The notes: generated from the sequence alone by a model not told the origin. 5,770 nucleotides of DNA from Bacillota bacterium (GCA_012512665.1 JAAZDU010000364.1:1-5770), one strand, 5' to 3'. Counted from the first letter of the stretch, positions 1 to 5,693 are shown. A program made the numbers and translations.

Positions 1-384
1 AGTGTCGGAATGGCCTTCTCTTCCATTCTCAGCTGTCGAACCATCGACATCTTTGGCAATAAGGATCCCGTCTATCTTCGCATCAGGCTGCTTCTCCTTG
101 ACCCTGGACATGATATCTTCGTAAGCCTCGCGAACGGCTTCTTCAGTTGCGAGCCGAAGCCTTACTCCCCCAACATCTGTCTTGTGGGGGATATCGGGAG
201 ACACGATCTTCATAACCACGGGATACCCCAATGATGCTCCGAGCGCCGCAGCTTCGTCGGAGCTTCTGGCAACTCCGAAGGGGGGAACCGGGATTCCATA
301 ATCCTGAACGACCTGGTAAGCCTCAGGTTCAGTGAGATTTCTGCCTATCGATGCAGCGTCGCGAATGAGCTTATGCTCTGCCAT
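1..384 (-). CDS. ADP-forming acyl-CoA synthetase (ACD) beta subunit, ATP-grasp domain, 3' end cut by window
   Basis: This is the first 128 codons of an ACD beta subunit, the nucleotide-binding partner of the alpha subunit encoded upstream. The family converts acyl-CoA, ADP and phosphate to acid, CoA and ATP; beta carries the ATP-grasp domain that moves the phosphoryl group to ADP. Visible family features are an E-A-Y-x-x-V-x-D-Y-G-I-P-V-P-P segment (residues 21-35), G-Y-P-V-V-M-K-I-V-S-P-D (53-64) and P-H-K-T-D-V-G-G-V (66-74). The usual length is about 230 residues, so a little over half is present. The ATG at 384 lies 2 bases after the iorB stop, and a weak G-rich site sits 10 bases upstream inside iorB, which suggests translational coupling. 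From about residue 110 the reading turns hydrophilic (A-K-D-V-D-G-S-T-A-E-N) and does not look like the usual family continuation; this could be divergence, a frameshift or a sequence error. The family call is firm; substrate is inferred from neighbours. Confidence 0.88.
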   Translation of the reverse strand, partial: MAEHKLIRDAASIGRNLTEPEAYQVVQDYGIPVPPFGVARSSDEAAALGASLGYPVVMKIVSPDIPHKTDVGGVRLRLATEEAVREAYEDIMSRVKEKQPDAKIDGILIAKDVDGSTAENGREGHSDT

Positions 385-386
385 GT

Positions 387-1037
387 CTAGTTAACCCCCG
401 TGCAGTCAGCTGTTTTCCCTAACTTCTTAGTGTCCATCAGTTCCTTCATAGCTTTCTTCCCCAATTCGAAGGCTTTCAGATTGACGTCAAGGGCTTTCTG
501 AGGAACTCTATCCCTAACTGCTGCAAGCAGACACTCCTCATCAACAGGGAGCGTACCCAATGAAGAGAGTGCTCCCAGCATAACGACGTTTGCAGCCTTC
601 GCATGGCCTGCCTCGATAGCGACCTCAGTGGCATCAAGTAGATATACGTCTGCACCGAGCCCGCTTAATCCTTCCTGTATTGCTTCCACCTCAGGATACT
701 TGCAGACTCCTATGTTTACGTCCACCGGATACCATGGTCTCGTGTTGAGAATGGCAACTCCCCCGCGCTTCAGGAAATCGATGCTGACTCTCAAACCTTC
801 AAGAGGCTCCATTGCAAGCACTACGTCAGCACCTGCCTTACTGACCAGGGGTCCGTATACGTCCTTACCTATCCGCACATGGGAAGCGACTGAACCTCCC
901 CTCATAGCGGCGCCAAATGTCTCACCAACACGAACCCGCGTAGAGCTGTCACAACGTATGGCTGCGTCAGCGACTATATGAGAAAGAAGAATACTGCCTT
1001 GTCCACCAACTCCTGCTACTACCAAGTCAAATGACAT
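387..1037 (-). CDS. iorB: Indolepyruvate ferredoxin oxidoreductase beta (gamma-domain) subunit
   Basis: This 216-residue protein is the small subunit of a ferredoxin-dependent aryl-2-oxoacid oxidoreductase, a cytoplasmic enzyme. With IorA it oxidatively decarboxylates aryl pyruvates to aryl-acetyl-CoA. Near the N-terminus is the family motif V-A-G-V-G-G-Q-G (residues 7-14), then G-E-T-F-G-A-A-M-R-G-G-S-V-A-S-H-V-R-I-G, the usual R-G-G-S-V-x-S-H-V-R signature, and later A-N-V-V-M-L-G-A-L. The length is typical. I chose the ATG at 1037 because a perfect AGGAGG lies 8 bases upstream. A GTG three codons earlier, at 1046, is in frame but overlaps that Shine-Dalgarno site, so it is less likely. The gene starts 21 bases after the iorA stop and ends 2 bases before the ACD beta gene, consistent with one operon. 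The family is clear; indolepyruvate rather than another aryl or branched 2-oxoacid is inferred. Confidence 0.93.
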   Translation of the reverse strand: MSFDLVVAGVGGQGSILLSHIVADAAIRCDSSTRVRVGETFGAAMRGGSVASHVRIGKDVYGPLVSKAGADVVLAMEPLEGLRVSIDFLKRGGVAILNTRPWYPVDVNIGVCKYPEVEAIQEGLSGLGADVYLLDATEVAIEAGHAKAANVVMLGALSSLGTLPVDEECLLAAVRDRVPQKALDVNLKAFELGKKAMKELMDTKKLGKTADCTGVN

Positions 1038-1045
1038 TCTCTTCA

Positions 1046-1051
1046 CCTCCT
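1046..1051 (-). promoter_or_regulatory. Shine-Dalgarno site of iorB
   Basis: The minus strand reads AGGAGG, followed 8 bases later by ATG at 1037. This decides the iorB start in favour of the ATG over the in-frame GTG at 1046, whose first base falls inside the site. Confidence 0.85.
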
Positions 1052-1058
1052 GCAGCCC

Positions 1059-3155
1059 TTAAGAATCCGCATTACATGTAGTTCTGTTCGGATCTATAAT
1101 CGCGTCTTGAGGACACACCTGAGCACAGAGACCGCAATCGACACAAAGGATCTCGTCGATACCCGCTTTTCGACTCTCTGCATTGAACGTTACCGCCGGA
1201 CATCCGAGTTCTACACATATGCGGCATCCGATACATTTTTCTTCATCGACGTAGGTTGCAGCCGGTCCGCGCCGTCTTGTTCTGCGCTGCACTTGAAGTG
1301 CGCACTCCCTCTGCAGCACCACTACTGCAGGGCCTTCGTACTCCAGGGCTGCTTGTACGGCTTCTTTGCTTTCAGCTATGTTATACGCGTCTACAACTGT
1401 AACATGCTCGATACCCAGCGATTTAGCAACGTCAGGTATGGAAAGGATTATAGAGTCTCCTCCTATTGCATCCTTACCTGTTGTAGGGCTGGGCTGGTGA
1501 CCTGTCATGCATGTCCATGAGTTGTCCAGCACGAGGAATGTTATGTTCGCCCTGGTATATGCCGCATTGGCAACTGCAGGAAGCGTTGCATGGAAGAAAG
1601 TTGAGTCTCCTGCTACAGCCACTATCTTCCCATCCCTGTAACCTGCCTGAGCCTGTCCCATGGCAAGGCCTATTCCGCTTCCCATAACGTGTGTTGTATC
1701 TAAAATCTCATAAGGCGATGAGATCCTATATCTCTCGGAATCAGAGTCGTCTCCCTTAACCTCGCGGGAGAATATACCGTACCCGCCTTGCTCGTAGCAT
1801 CCGATATCTCCGTTGACGATATGGACGCCTTTGTCCTTTCTCAGGGCTTCACGAAGAGCAAAGAAGCTGCCGAGGTGAGGACATCCGGCGCATAGCGTAG
1901 ATGACCTCGGAGCAACAAGCTCTCTTAGGCTTTCTCTTGCCTCGTCTACTCCGGCCTCTCCTTCATCTTGGGTCTCATCTATTATGGCGAGAGTCCTTCG
2001 TATTGCTCCTAGAACCTTGTCTGAGCTTATCTCACCATATGGAGGAAGCACTCCGGGCTCCACAGACTCAATAAGCCCATAGGATACGCCAGCCTTGTCA
2101 CATTTGATATCTTCGGCACCTGCGCTCTTTCCGAAAATCTTCACACTGATGCCAGTTGTTCCTACCAAGGACCTGACCTGCTCTTCAACTACCGGGTCTC
2201 CCTCTTCCACTATTAGGACGTTTTCTGCAGATTTCAGGAGTTCGCATACTCTACCTGTGGGAATGGGGAACGGGGTTCCAATCTTCAGGAAAGGCACTTC
2301 AAATCCGAGGTCTAGCCTTGCGATTGCCTCCAGCGCGTACGAGACGCCAAGGCCTGAAGCTATTACAGCCAGTTTTGCCTTAGGCTTGCCTGAAGCCCAC
2401 TCGCTCATGGAACCATCACTTGCTACGTAAAACAGCTTATTGAACCTTGACTTCTCCACTTCGGCTTTGACAAGAGGAAGCTGTTCATGAAGCCAAACGT
2501 GTCTTTGAGCTACACTAGGCGGTCCGTATACAGCCCACCTATAAGGAAGCTTCCAGTGTTTGTTGAATCCAAGCTTAGACTTCTCCTTTGTAATGTCGCC
2601 AAAGGTTACGTCTCCGCTGGCGTGGGAGATTCTCGTTACGGATCTTAAAAAAACAGGCAAGCTCAGCCTCTCTGAAAGCAGGAAAGCTTCCTTAGTCATG
2701 TCTTTTGCTTCCTGTTGATCCATAGGCTCAAAACAGGGTATCTCAGCATATTTCGCAGCTACTCTTGTATCCTGCTCAGTAGATGAATAGTGCGCATTGG
2801 GGTCGTCTGCCACTACAACGACCATGGGGCCTTTTACTCCCGTATAGGGCAGGGTCATGAATGTATCCATAGCAACGTTTAGTCCGGCATTTTTCATTGC
2901 CACCATTGAACGGGCGCCTACTAAAGAAGCACCTGCAGCAACTTCGAATGCGACTTTCTCATTTGTGCTCCACTCAACGTAAAACCCTAACTCTTCAGCG
3001 ACGTCAGCAAGGGCCTCAGCGATCTCCGAGGATGGAGTCCCGGGATATGCTGCCATAACATCTATTCCTGCTTCGATCGCCCCTCTGGCAATCGCCTCAT
3101 TGCCCATGAGCAAGACTCTTTTACCTACTGTACCCTCTGCAATAACATTTGCCAT
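1059..3155 (-). CDS. iorA: Indolepyruvate ferredoxin oxidoreductase alpha subunit (TPP and 2x[4Fe-4S])
   Basis: This 698-residue protein is the large catalytic subunit partnering IorB. The N-terminal pyrimidine-binding domain (about 13-190) has G-N-E-A-I-A-R-G, A-Y-P-G-T-P-S-S-E-I and E-W-S-T-N-E-K-V-A-F-E. A middle domain (about 260-350) contains G-T-P-F-P-I-P and V-E-E-G-D-P-V-V-E-E-Q. The TPP domain (about 420-615) starts L-C-A-G-C-P-H-L-G-S-F and has G-D-I-G-C-Y, A-G-D-S-T-F-F-H and L-D-N (543-545). A C-terminal ferredoxin-like domain has cysteines 641, 644, 647, 652 and 671, 674, 677, 681, enough for two [4Fe-4S] clusters. At 698 residues it is longer than the roughly 600-650 usual for the family. 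About 31 residues separate G-C-Y from D-T-T-H-V-M-G-S-G, where the family as I recall it has about 11 and then C-M-G-A-S, so it may belong to a divergent branch with another aryl or related 2-oxoacid. The ATG at 3155 has only a weak G-rich site 12 bases upstream. Confidence 0.92.
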   Translation of the reverse strand: MANVIAEGTVGKRVLLMGNEAIARGAIEAGIDVMAAYPGTPSSEIAEALADVAEELGFYVEWSTNEKVAFEVAAGASLVGARSMVAMKNAGLNVAMDTFMTLPYTGVKGPMVVVVADDPNAHYSSTEQDTRVAAKYAEIPCFEPMDQQEAKDMTKEAFLLSERLSLPVFLRSVTRISHASGDVTFGDITKEKSKLGFNKHWKLPYRWAVYGPPSVAQRHVWLHEQLPLVKAEVEKSRFNKLFYVASDGSMSEWASGKPKAKLAVIASGLGVSYALEAIARLDLGFEVPFLKIGTPFPIPTGRVCELLKSAENVLIVEEGDPVVEEQVRSLVGTTGISVKIFGKSAGAEDIKCDKAGVSYGLIESVEPGVLPPYGEISSDKVLGAIRRTLAIIDETQDEGEAGVDEARESLRELVAPRSSTLCAGCPHLGSFFALREALRKDKGVHIVNGDIGCYEQGGYGIFSREVKGDDSDSERYRISSPYEILDTTHVMGSGIGLAMGQAQAGYRDGKIVAVAGDSTFFHATLPAVANAAYTRANITFLVLDNSWTCMTGHQPSPTTGKDAIGGDSIILSIPDVAKSLGIEHVTVVDAYNIAESKEAVQAALEYEGPAVVVLQRECALQVQRRTRRRGPAATYVDEEKCIGCRICVELGCPAVTFNAESRKAGIDEILCVDCGLCAQVCPQDAIIDPNRTTCNADS

Positions 3156-3159
3156 AGCT

Positions 3160-3219
3160 CTAGTTCGCCACCCCTTCCTGGGTCTTGGGATCCGGCTGGA
3201 AGTACACAGGGTTTTCCAT
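3160..3219 (-). CDS. Possible 19-residue small ORF ahead of iorA
   Basis: In the 160-base gap between the ACD alpha and iorA genes, the minus strand has a short frame, ATG at 3219 to TAG at 3160, reading M-E-N-P-V-Y-F-Q-P-D-P-K-T-Q-E-G-V-A-N. Its stop is 4 bases before the iorA ATG, a spacing that would suit translational coupling, and iorA itself lacks a good Shine-Dalgarno site. The same frame stays open all the way back to the ACD alpha TAG (51 sense codons), so a TTG start giving about 36 residues is also possible. Against it: the upstream AGGG is weak and about 11 bases from the ATG, and I recognise no family. It may be chance. Confidence 0.25.
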   Translation of the reverse strand: MENPVYFQPDPKTQEGVAN

Positions 3220-3234
3220 TTCAGATATACCCTG
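3207..3234. repeat. Inverted repeat CAGGGT / ACCCTG in the alpha-iorA gap
   Basis: Perfect 6-base arms at 3207-3212 and 3229-3234 are separated by 16 bases. The possible small ORF start (3219) lies in the loop and its weak AGGG ribosome site lies in the arm. There is no following T run on either strand, so it is not a convincing terminator. It could be a chance match. Confidence 0.3.
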
Positions 3235-3315
3235 GATTCCGGCCTTCGCCTGAGACCCCTTTCTGTTCAAACGACAATGCGCCCTTGATGTGATAGCACC
3301 TTCTGGAGCTTCCCG

Positions 3316-4692
3316 CTAGAACTTTCCGGCAAGAGCTCCGATAGCTCTCATAGCCCGTTCAGGCGTGCGAAATGCCGGTATCCCCTGCTGTTGCATGCGT
3401 AAGACCTCTTCCTGACCCAGTGTGCCTCCACCTATGTAGCAGACGACTATCTCAGCATCGCTTCCTCTGGATTCAAGATCCTTTTTGAGCCTGCTTACTA
3501 CCTCACTTGCCCTCGGGATAGGATCCCCGAATATCAGTAGGTACGCATCGGCTTGATTGGAAGATGAAAGCTCACGGACTGCTGTTTCATAACGTTCGGC
3601 TGAGGTATCGCCGGTAAGATCCAGAGGATTCCGGGTGATGCAGTGCGGAGGCAAGACCTCCTTTAGCCTTCCAGCAGCTTCCTCGCTAAGGCCAGGAATC
3701 TCAATACCGATCTCCTCAGCGCAGTCAACAGCTATGATTCCGCTTCCGCCTGAACTCGTCAAAATCGCAACTTTGTAGGGCTCTTTCCGATCTGTAACTA
3801 ACCTTGGCGTCTTCGCGTACATCAAGATTTTAGAAAAATCGTAGAGGTCTTCCACTGTCCTCGCTGAAGTCACACCCACCTGCCTGCAAGCACCCTGGAA
3901 TATCACATAGCTTCCTGCGATAGACTTTGTGTGAGACTCGGCAGCCTTTCTTCCTTTGCTACTTCTCCCGGGCCTCAAGACTACAACGGGCTTACGCTGA
4001 ACTGCGTTCCGGCATACCTCCATAAACCTTCTGCCGTCGCCTGTACCTTCAAGATAGAGGCTTATGACGCCGGTGTTAGGGTCTTTGCTGAAGTACTCTA
4101 TTAGGTCAACCTCACTCACGTCGGCTTTGTTACCGAGGCTGACACAAGCTGATATGCCGATACCCTCAGCCTCCGCCCACTCCCCAAGAGCTGCAGCAAC
4201 AGTTCCGCTCTGTGATATCACGGACATCCTGCCTTTTGCAGTGATAAGAGGCCATGAAGCACAGAGGTTAGATGCTGTGTAATTCACGCCCTGGCAGTTA
4301 GGCCCGATTACTCGAATCCCAAATGATTTCGCAATGTCAATTACTTCTCGCTCTAAGGCGTCATTCCCGATTTCCCTGAATCCGCCGCTGATGATTATTG
4401 CTCCGCCTGCTCTCTTCTTTCCGGCTTGTCTCATAACATCTGGTACTGCCTTAGCAGGCACAACAATAACAACAAGATCCACGTCTCCCGGTACATCCAA
4501 AAGAGATTTGTACGCTTTCAATCCAAGAATCTCACTGGCTCCTGGATTGATTGGATAGACTGGACCTTCAAACCCACCATCAACAATGTTTTTCAGGATG
4601 ATATGACCTGTCTTTTCAGGATTTGTCGACGCCCCTACAACCGCAACTGATGACGGCTCAAAAATGCTGTTAAGACTGTTAGTGCTCGGCAA
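3316..4692 (-). CDS. ADP-forming acyl-CoA synthetase (ACD) alpha subunit
   Basis: This 458-residue protein is the CoA-binding and phosphohistidine-carrying subunit of ACD, an NDP-forming acyl-CoA synthetase. It would work with the beta subunit at the other end of the cluster to make ATP from the acyl-CoA produced by IorAB. In order: a CoA-binding Rossmann domain (about 8-135) starting S-S-V-A-V-V-G-A-S and ending I-G-P-N-C-Q-G; a first ligase/flavodoxin-like domain (about 155-295) with S-Q-S-G-T and S-L-G-N-K-A-D-V; the phosphorylated histidine candidate His254 in A-A-E-S-H-T-K-S-I-A-G; then a second ligase domain (about 305-458) with S-S-G-G-S-G and N-P-L-D-L-T-G. Length is normal for a stand-alone alpha subunit. 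The start is TTG at 4692, chosen because GGAG and AGGAG lie 5 and 10 bases upstream and the product then begins just before the CoA-binding domain; no ATG is available nearby. The histidine loop reads T-K-S where T-G-S is usual. It is probably first in the operon. Confidence 0.93.
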   Translation of the reverse strand: MPSTNSLNSIFEPSSVAVVGASTNPEKTGHIILKNIVDGGFEGPVYPINPGASEILGLKAYKSLLDVPGDVDLVVIVVPAKAVPDVMRQAGKKRAGGAIIISGGFREIGNDALEREVIDIAKSFGIRVIGPNCQGVNYTASNLCASWPLITAKGRMSVISQSGTVAAALGEWAEAEGIGISACVSLGNKADVSEVDLIEYFSKDPNTGVISLYLEGTGDGRRFMEVCRNAVQRKPVVVLRPGRSSKGRKAAESHTKSIAGSYVIFQGACRQVGVTSARTVEDLYDFSKILMYAKTPRLVTDRKEPYKVAILTSSGGSGIIAVDCAEEIGIEIPGLSEEAAGRLKEVLPPHCITRNPLDLTGDTSAERYETAVRELSSSNQADAYLLIFGDPIPRASEVVSRLKKDLESRGSDAEIVVCYIGGGTLGQEEVLRMQQQGIPAFRTPERAMRAIGALAGKF

Positions 4693-4697
4693 TGCGG

Positions 4698-4707
4698 CTC
4701 CACTCCT
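4698..4707 (-). promoter_or_regulatory. Shine-Dalgarno site of the ACD alpha gene
   Basis: The minus strand reads AGGAGTGGAG, ending 5 bases before the TTG at 4692. Its two overlapping GGAG cores, at 5 and 10 bases from the start codon, support TTG as the true initiation codon. Confidence 0.7.
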
Positions 4708-4718
4708 ATTACAACAAT

Positions 4719-4787
4719 CTTAATGGTGAGGATTCTAATCACCGTCTTTATGGTGACGGTTTCAATCTGTATGGTGATGGTCTTAAT
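4719..4787. repeat. Three 21-base direct repeats upstream of the ACD alpha start
   Basis: Units lie at 4719-4739, 4746-4766 and 4767-4787, the last two exactly head to tail and the first separated by 6 bases. All share a core ATGGTGAnG flanked by CTt and AAT. Units two and three match at 17 of 21 positions. They end 27 bases upstream of the TTG start of ACD alpha, so they fall in its promoter or leader. The interval also contains ACCGTC (4742-4747) and GACGGT (4755-4760) as inverted arms. They may be binding sites for a regulator, or a small degenerate tandem repeat. Confidence 0.65.
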
Positions 4788-4879
4788 GGCATATGGTACA
4801 GAGTACAGGGATATCGCGCGCATCTCTCGTACATTAGTTCCTGTCAGGGACCAGGGTGTATGGTTATTAGGGTGACTCT

Positions 4880-4913
4880 TGATGAGATTCATCGTGATAT
4901 TGTGAACTCATCA
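4880..4913. repeat. Inverted repeat TGATGAG / CTCATCA
   Basis: Perfect 7-base arms lie at 4880-4886 and 4907-4913 around a 20-base spacer. A shorter overlapping repeat (GATGA, TCATC) lies at 4881-4893. No T run follows. It could be an operator half-site pair about 190-220 bases upstream of ACD alpha, or by-chance symmetry at the edge of the 12-base repeat block. Confidence 0.35.
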
Positions 4914-4986
4914 TGAAATCGTCGACACAGCTATTAGAACGACCATTCACGCAACTACTCTTACGGCTTATGGTGCTCTATTGGGT
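4903..4986. repeat. Degenerate 12-base tandem repeat, block 1 (about 7 units)
   Basis: Read in steps of 12 from 4903, units resemble the consensus GCAACTGTTCAT. The clearest are ACGACCATTCAC (4939), GCAACTACTCTT (4951), and the weaker TGAACTCATCAT (4903) and ACAGCTATTAGA (4927). The phase differs by 2 bases from block 2, so an indel or an unrelated spacer lies between them. No gene is assigned. Confidence 0.5.
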
Positions 4987-5024
4987 AATTATCTACTGGA
5001 CGATTCATTCGGCAAACGATGCGA

Positions 5025-5180
5025 ACGACTGATATCGGGAGTGTACATGCAATAATCGCTACTACTGCTTCTGCAACTGTTCGTGCCACTGTCTATACAA
5101 CTCTTCTTGTGACTGTCTCTGCAATTGTTCATGCAACCGCTTGTGCTACTACTCCTGCGACTTATGACACAACTGTTCAC
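5025..5180. repeat. Degenerate 12-base tandem repeat, block 2 (about 13 units)
   Basis: Thirteen consecutive 12-base steps run from 5025 to 5180. Clear members are GCAACTGTTCGT (5073), GCCACTGTCTAT (5085), GCAATTGTTCAT (5121), GCAACCGCTTGT (5133) and ACAACTGTTCAC (5169). The consensus is about GCAACTGTTCAT. Because 12 is four codons, a plus-strand frame here reads as a tetrapeptide repeat of A-T-V-x type, and a minus-strand frame reads as N-S-C-x. Neither has a Shine-Dalgarno site or a recognisable product. It may be a diverged minisatellite, a multi-site binding region, or a remnant of a repeat-protein gene. Confidence 0.75.
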
Positions 5181-5254
5181 ACACCGGTTAAACTGGACAA
5201 AGCCTTAACACTAACTTTTTACAATCTGCGATTCTGGGTCATGTGGTCTGACTG

Positions 5255-5272
5255 CATGACCTCCATGACCTC
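5255..5272. repeat. 9-base tandem duplication CATGACCTC x2
   Basis: Two perfect adjacent copies of CATGACCTC occur at 5255-5263 and 5264-5272. On the minus strand they create GAGGTCATG twice, preceded by AGGAGG, which resembles a ribosome site; the only frame from it is 15 codons. Confidence 0.7.
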
Positions 5273-5321
5273 CTGGCCCCCTGTAAGTCAGGTATTCTAC
5301 TCATCACCCAGAATTCCTTCT

Positions 5322-5349
5322 TTTGCACTGAAAAAAACTTCCCTATAAT
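5322..5349 (+). promoter_or_regulatory. Possible sigma70-like promoter reading right
   Basis: The sequence TTTGCA (5322-5327), a 16-base spacer and a perfect TATAAT (5344-5349) sit at the edge of an AT-rich stretch. If used, the transcript would run rightward about 410 bases through the hairpin and the 74-base repeats to the ribosome site at the right edge. The -35 match is modest. AT-rich DNA yields such matches by chance, and if the host is an archaeon this box model does not apply (the minus strand here reads TTTTATATTATA, TATA-box-like). Confidence 0.3.
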
Positions 5350-5433
5350 ATAAAATCTTCTTCCCCATAATAAAGGAACATCTCGATAATAATTGAATTG
5401 TCTAACAAATAAGTTGCGGCAGATGGATTATAA

Positions 5434-5466
5434 CGGTAGCGGTCCCTTCTCCGGACCTGTTAGCCG
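5434..5466 (+). other. Imperfect hairpin just before the 74-base repeats
   Basis: GGTCC (5441-5445) and GGACC (5453-5457) form a perfect 5-base stem around a 7-base loop. The stem can be extended by pairing 5434-5440 with 5459-5466, allowing a single-base bulge on each side (T5458 and G5463) and one G-U pair. It has no T tract after it, so it is not a typical terminator. It could be a structured element in the leader of the gene to the right. Confidence 0.45.
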
Positions 5467-5593
5467 CCAGGAGATATGACAAGTTATCAGAAAGCGTCTT
5501 CAAGCTAGATCTAAGCTAAAAGAATGCTTCGATTTGGACGCCAGGAGATATTACAAGTCATCAGGAAGTGTCCTCAGGCTATCTTCAGGCTAA

Positions 5594-5605
5594 CGGAATA
5601 TTCCG
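5594..5605. repeat. Perfect 12-base palindrome in repeat copy 2
   Basis: CGGAATATTCCG is fully self-complementary. The matching place in copy 1 (AAGAATGCTTCG) is only partly so, which suggests this symmetry arose in copy 2. Confidence 0.6.
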
Positions 5606-5659
5606 ATCTAGCCTCCAGGAGATACGAGAAATCATCAGAAAGTGTCTTTAAGCTGTCTT

Positions 5660-5674
5660 CAAGCCAAAGGCTTG
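5660..5674. repeat. Hairpin CAAGCC-AAA-GGCTTG in repeat copy 3
   Basis: Perfect 6-base arms enclose a 3-base loop. It overlaps the second 11-base unit of copy 3. No T run follows. Confidence 0.5.
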
Positions 5675-5693
5675 CTTCAATAGAGAACCCCGG

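Larger units (their letters stand above)
5466..5687. repeat. Three head-to-tail copies of a 74-base repeat with nested 11-base duplications
   Basis: Copies lie at 5466-5539, 5540-5613 and 5614-5687, with no bases between them and identical length. By direct comparison copies 1 and 2 match at about 55 of 74 positions, and 2 and 3 at about 51 of 74. Each opens with CCAGGAGATA and carries two adjacent 11-base units of the type GTCTTCAAGCT starting at offset 31: copy 1 GTCTTCAAGCT then AGATCTAAGCT; copy 2 GTCCTCAGGCT then ATCTTCAGGCT; copy 3 GTCTTTAAGCT then GTCTTCAAGCC. The 3' part of each is hairpin-prone, for example CGGAATATTCCG at 5594-5605. Since 74 is not a multiple of three, the array cannot be one continuous repeat protein. 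It ends about 70 bases before the ribosome site at the right edge. Confidence 0.85.

Noticed and set aside
628..981. 117-codon plus-strand frame opposite iorB
   Set aside because: It is fully antisense to a strongly supported gene, with no ribosome site or recognisable motif; the same holds for the plus-strand frames opposite iorA, ACD alpha and ACD beta.
3316..3318. Amber readthrough (pyrrolysine) extending ACD alpha by 51 codons
   Set aside because: ACD alpha ends at its normal length and with a family-typical C-terminus at this TAG; no sequence element supporting readthrough is visible.
4732..4760. Minus-strand promoter for ACD alpha (TAGAAT at 4732-4737)
   Set aside because: The -10 match is good, but nothing like a -35 lies 16-18 bases upstream, and the site falls inside the 21-base repeats, so it is not reliable enough to annotate.
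4635..4892. 85-codon minus-strand frame rich in I, T and V overlapping the ACD alpha start
   Set aside because: It has no Shine-Dalgarno site, overlaps the well-supported alpha gene by 58 bases in another frame, and its repetitive peptide simply reflects the 21-base repeats.
4989..5180. 63-codon minus-strand cysteine- and serine-rich frame (N-S-C-x repeats)
   Set aside because: It has a GTG start with no ribosome site; the Cys/Ser pattern is a by-product of the 12-base repeat on the opposite strand.
5219..5266. 15-codon minus-strand frame after AGGAGG
   Set aside because: The first ATG is only 2 bases from the AGGAGG, the peptide is very short, and the motif arises from the 9-base duplication.
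5019..5348. 109-codon plus-strand frame with A-T-V-x tetrapeptide repeats
   Set aside because: No ribosome site precedes the ATG, the repeat part is explained by the 12-base array, the remainder resembles nothing I know, and block 1 of the same array lies in another frame.
4903..5687. CRISPR array
   Set aside because: The 12-base units have no spacers and the 74-base units are contiguous and divergent; there is no alternation of constant repeats and unique spacers, and no cas gene in view.
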